This document shows positions 44,109 through 44,144 of a stretch of DNA of 44,144 bases, piece after piece (the stretch's first letter is position 1; every line of letters starts with the position of its first letter). A model generated the notes under the pieces. The model ran no database searches. It was not told where the DNA came from and saw nothing but the letters and a program-made list of their open reading frames with translations. A program made the position numbers and the translations under genes. The stretch is from IMG/VR virus record IMGVR_UViG_3300037071_003248, positions 1-44,144 of that record. One strand, written 5' to 3'. The DNA comes from a virus.

Positions 44109-44144
44109 CGATTCGTTCGCCTTCACCAGCATATAATTGGCTTC

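Overview
The window is part of the genome of a tailed double-stranded DNA phage with a long non-contractile (siphovirus-type) tail. I infer a Gram-negative, probably alphaproteobacterial, host. The head-tail and tail genes follow the order of the Rhodobacter capsulatus gene transfer agent: gp6-like connector, head closure, HK97 gp10-like protein, DUF3168, tail tube, tail assembly chaperone, tape measure, distal tail protein, hub, NlpC/P60-like peptidase, giant tail-tip protein. The lysis block has a signal-bearing holin and a lipoprotein, as expected for a diderm host. No terminase, major capsid, protease, integrase or replication gene is visible, so this is a partial genome.

Positions 1-35189 are one rightward late block. 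Positions 1-5411 hold surface-type proteins: a cut-off structural protein, a LamG-like protein, a 958-residue protein made of about 42 copies of a 21-residue repeat, an Ig-like protein, and a glycosyltransferase. The portal gene (5393) overlaps a repeat-rich protein ending in a carbohydrate-binding-like module, where protease and capsid genes would usually lie. The connector and tail genes run from 8954 to 20550. They include a programmed -1 frameshift (A8 run at 11724-11731) that joins the two parts of the tail assembly chaperone. Positions 20551-31654 are an unusually large receptor-binding region: small adaptor proteins, two paralogous beta-helix tailspikes with polyproline linkers (up to 21 prolines in a row), and a fiber with 27-residue shaft repeats. 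Lysis genes follow (possible spanin, GH19 endolysin, holin, lipoprotein), then a third beta-helix protein whose ribosome binding site lies in a possible two-state RNA hairpin.

The right part (44054 back to 35235) is read leftward and is a chain of about 30 very small genes, mostly joined by ATGA-type stop/start overlaps. At least three sigma70-like promoters drive it, and several genes share an extended ribosome-binding motif, AAGGAGCC. Recognisable members are a papain-like cysteine peptidase with an altered catalytic triad, a YkgJ-type CxxCxxCC protein, a DUF7768 (nucleoside deoxyribosyltransferase-like) protein, and two paralogous proteins with a CGTxAC motif. Several tiny membrane peptides and lipoproteins were too short for routine ORF calling. 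A tRNA-Gln(UUG) with an encoded CCA end and a hairpin terminator close this transcript where it meets the late block. By position and gene size this is probably the early, host-takeover region.
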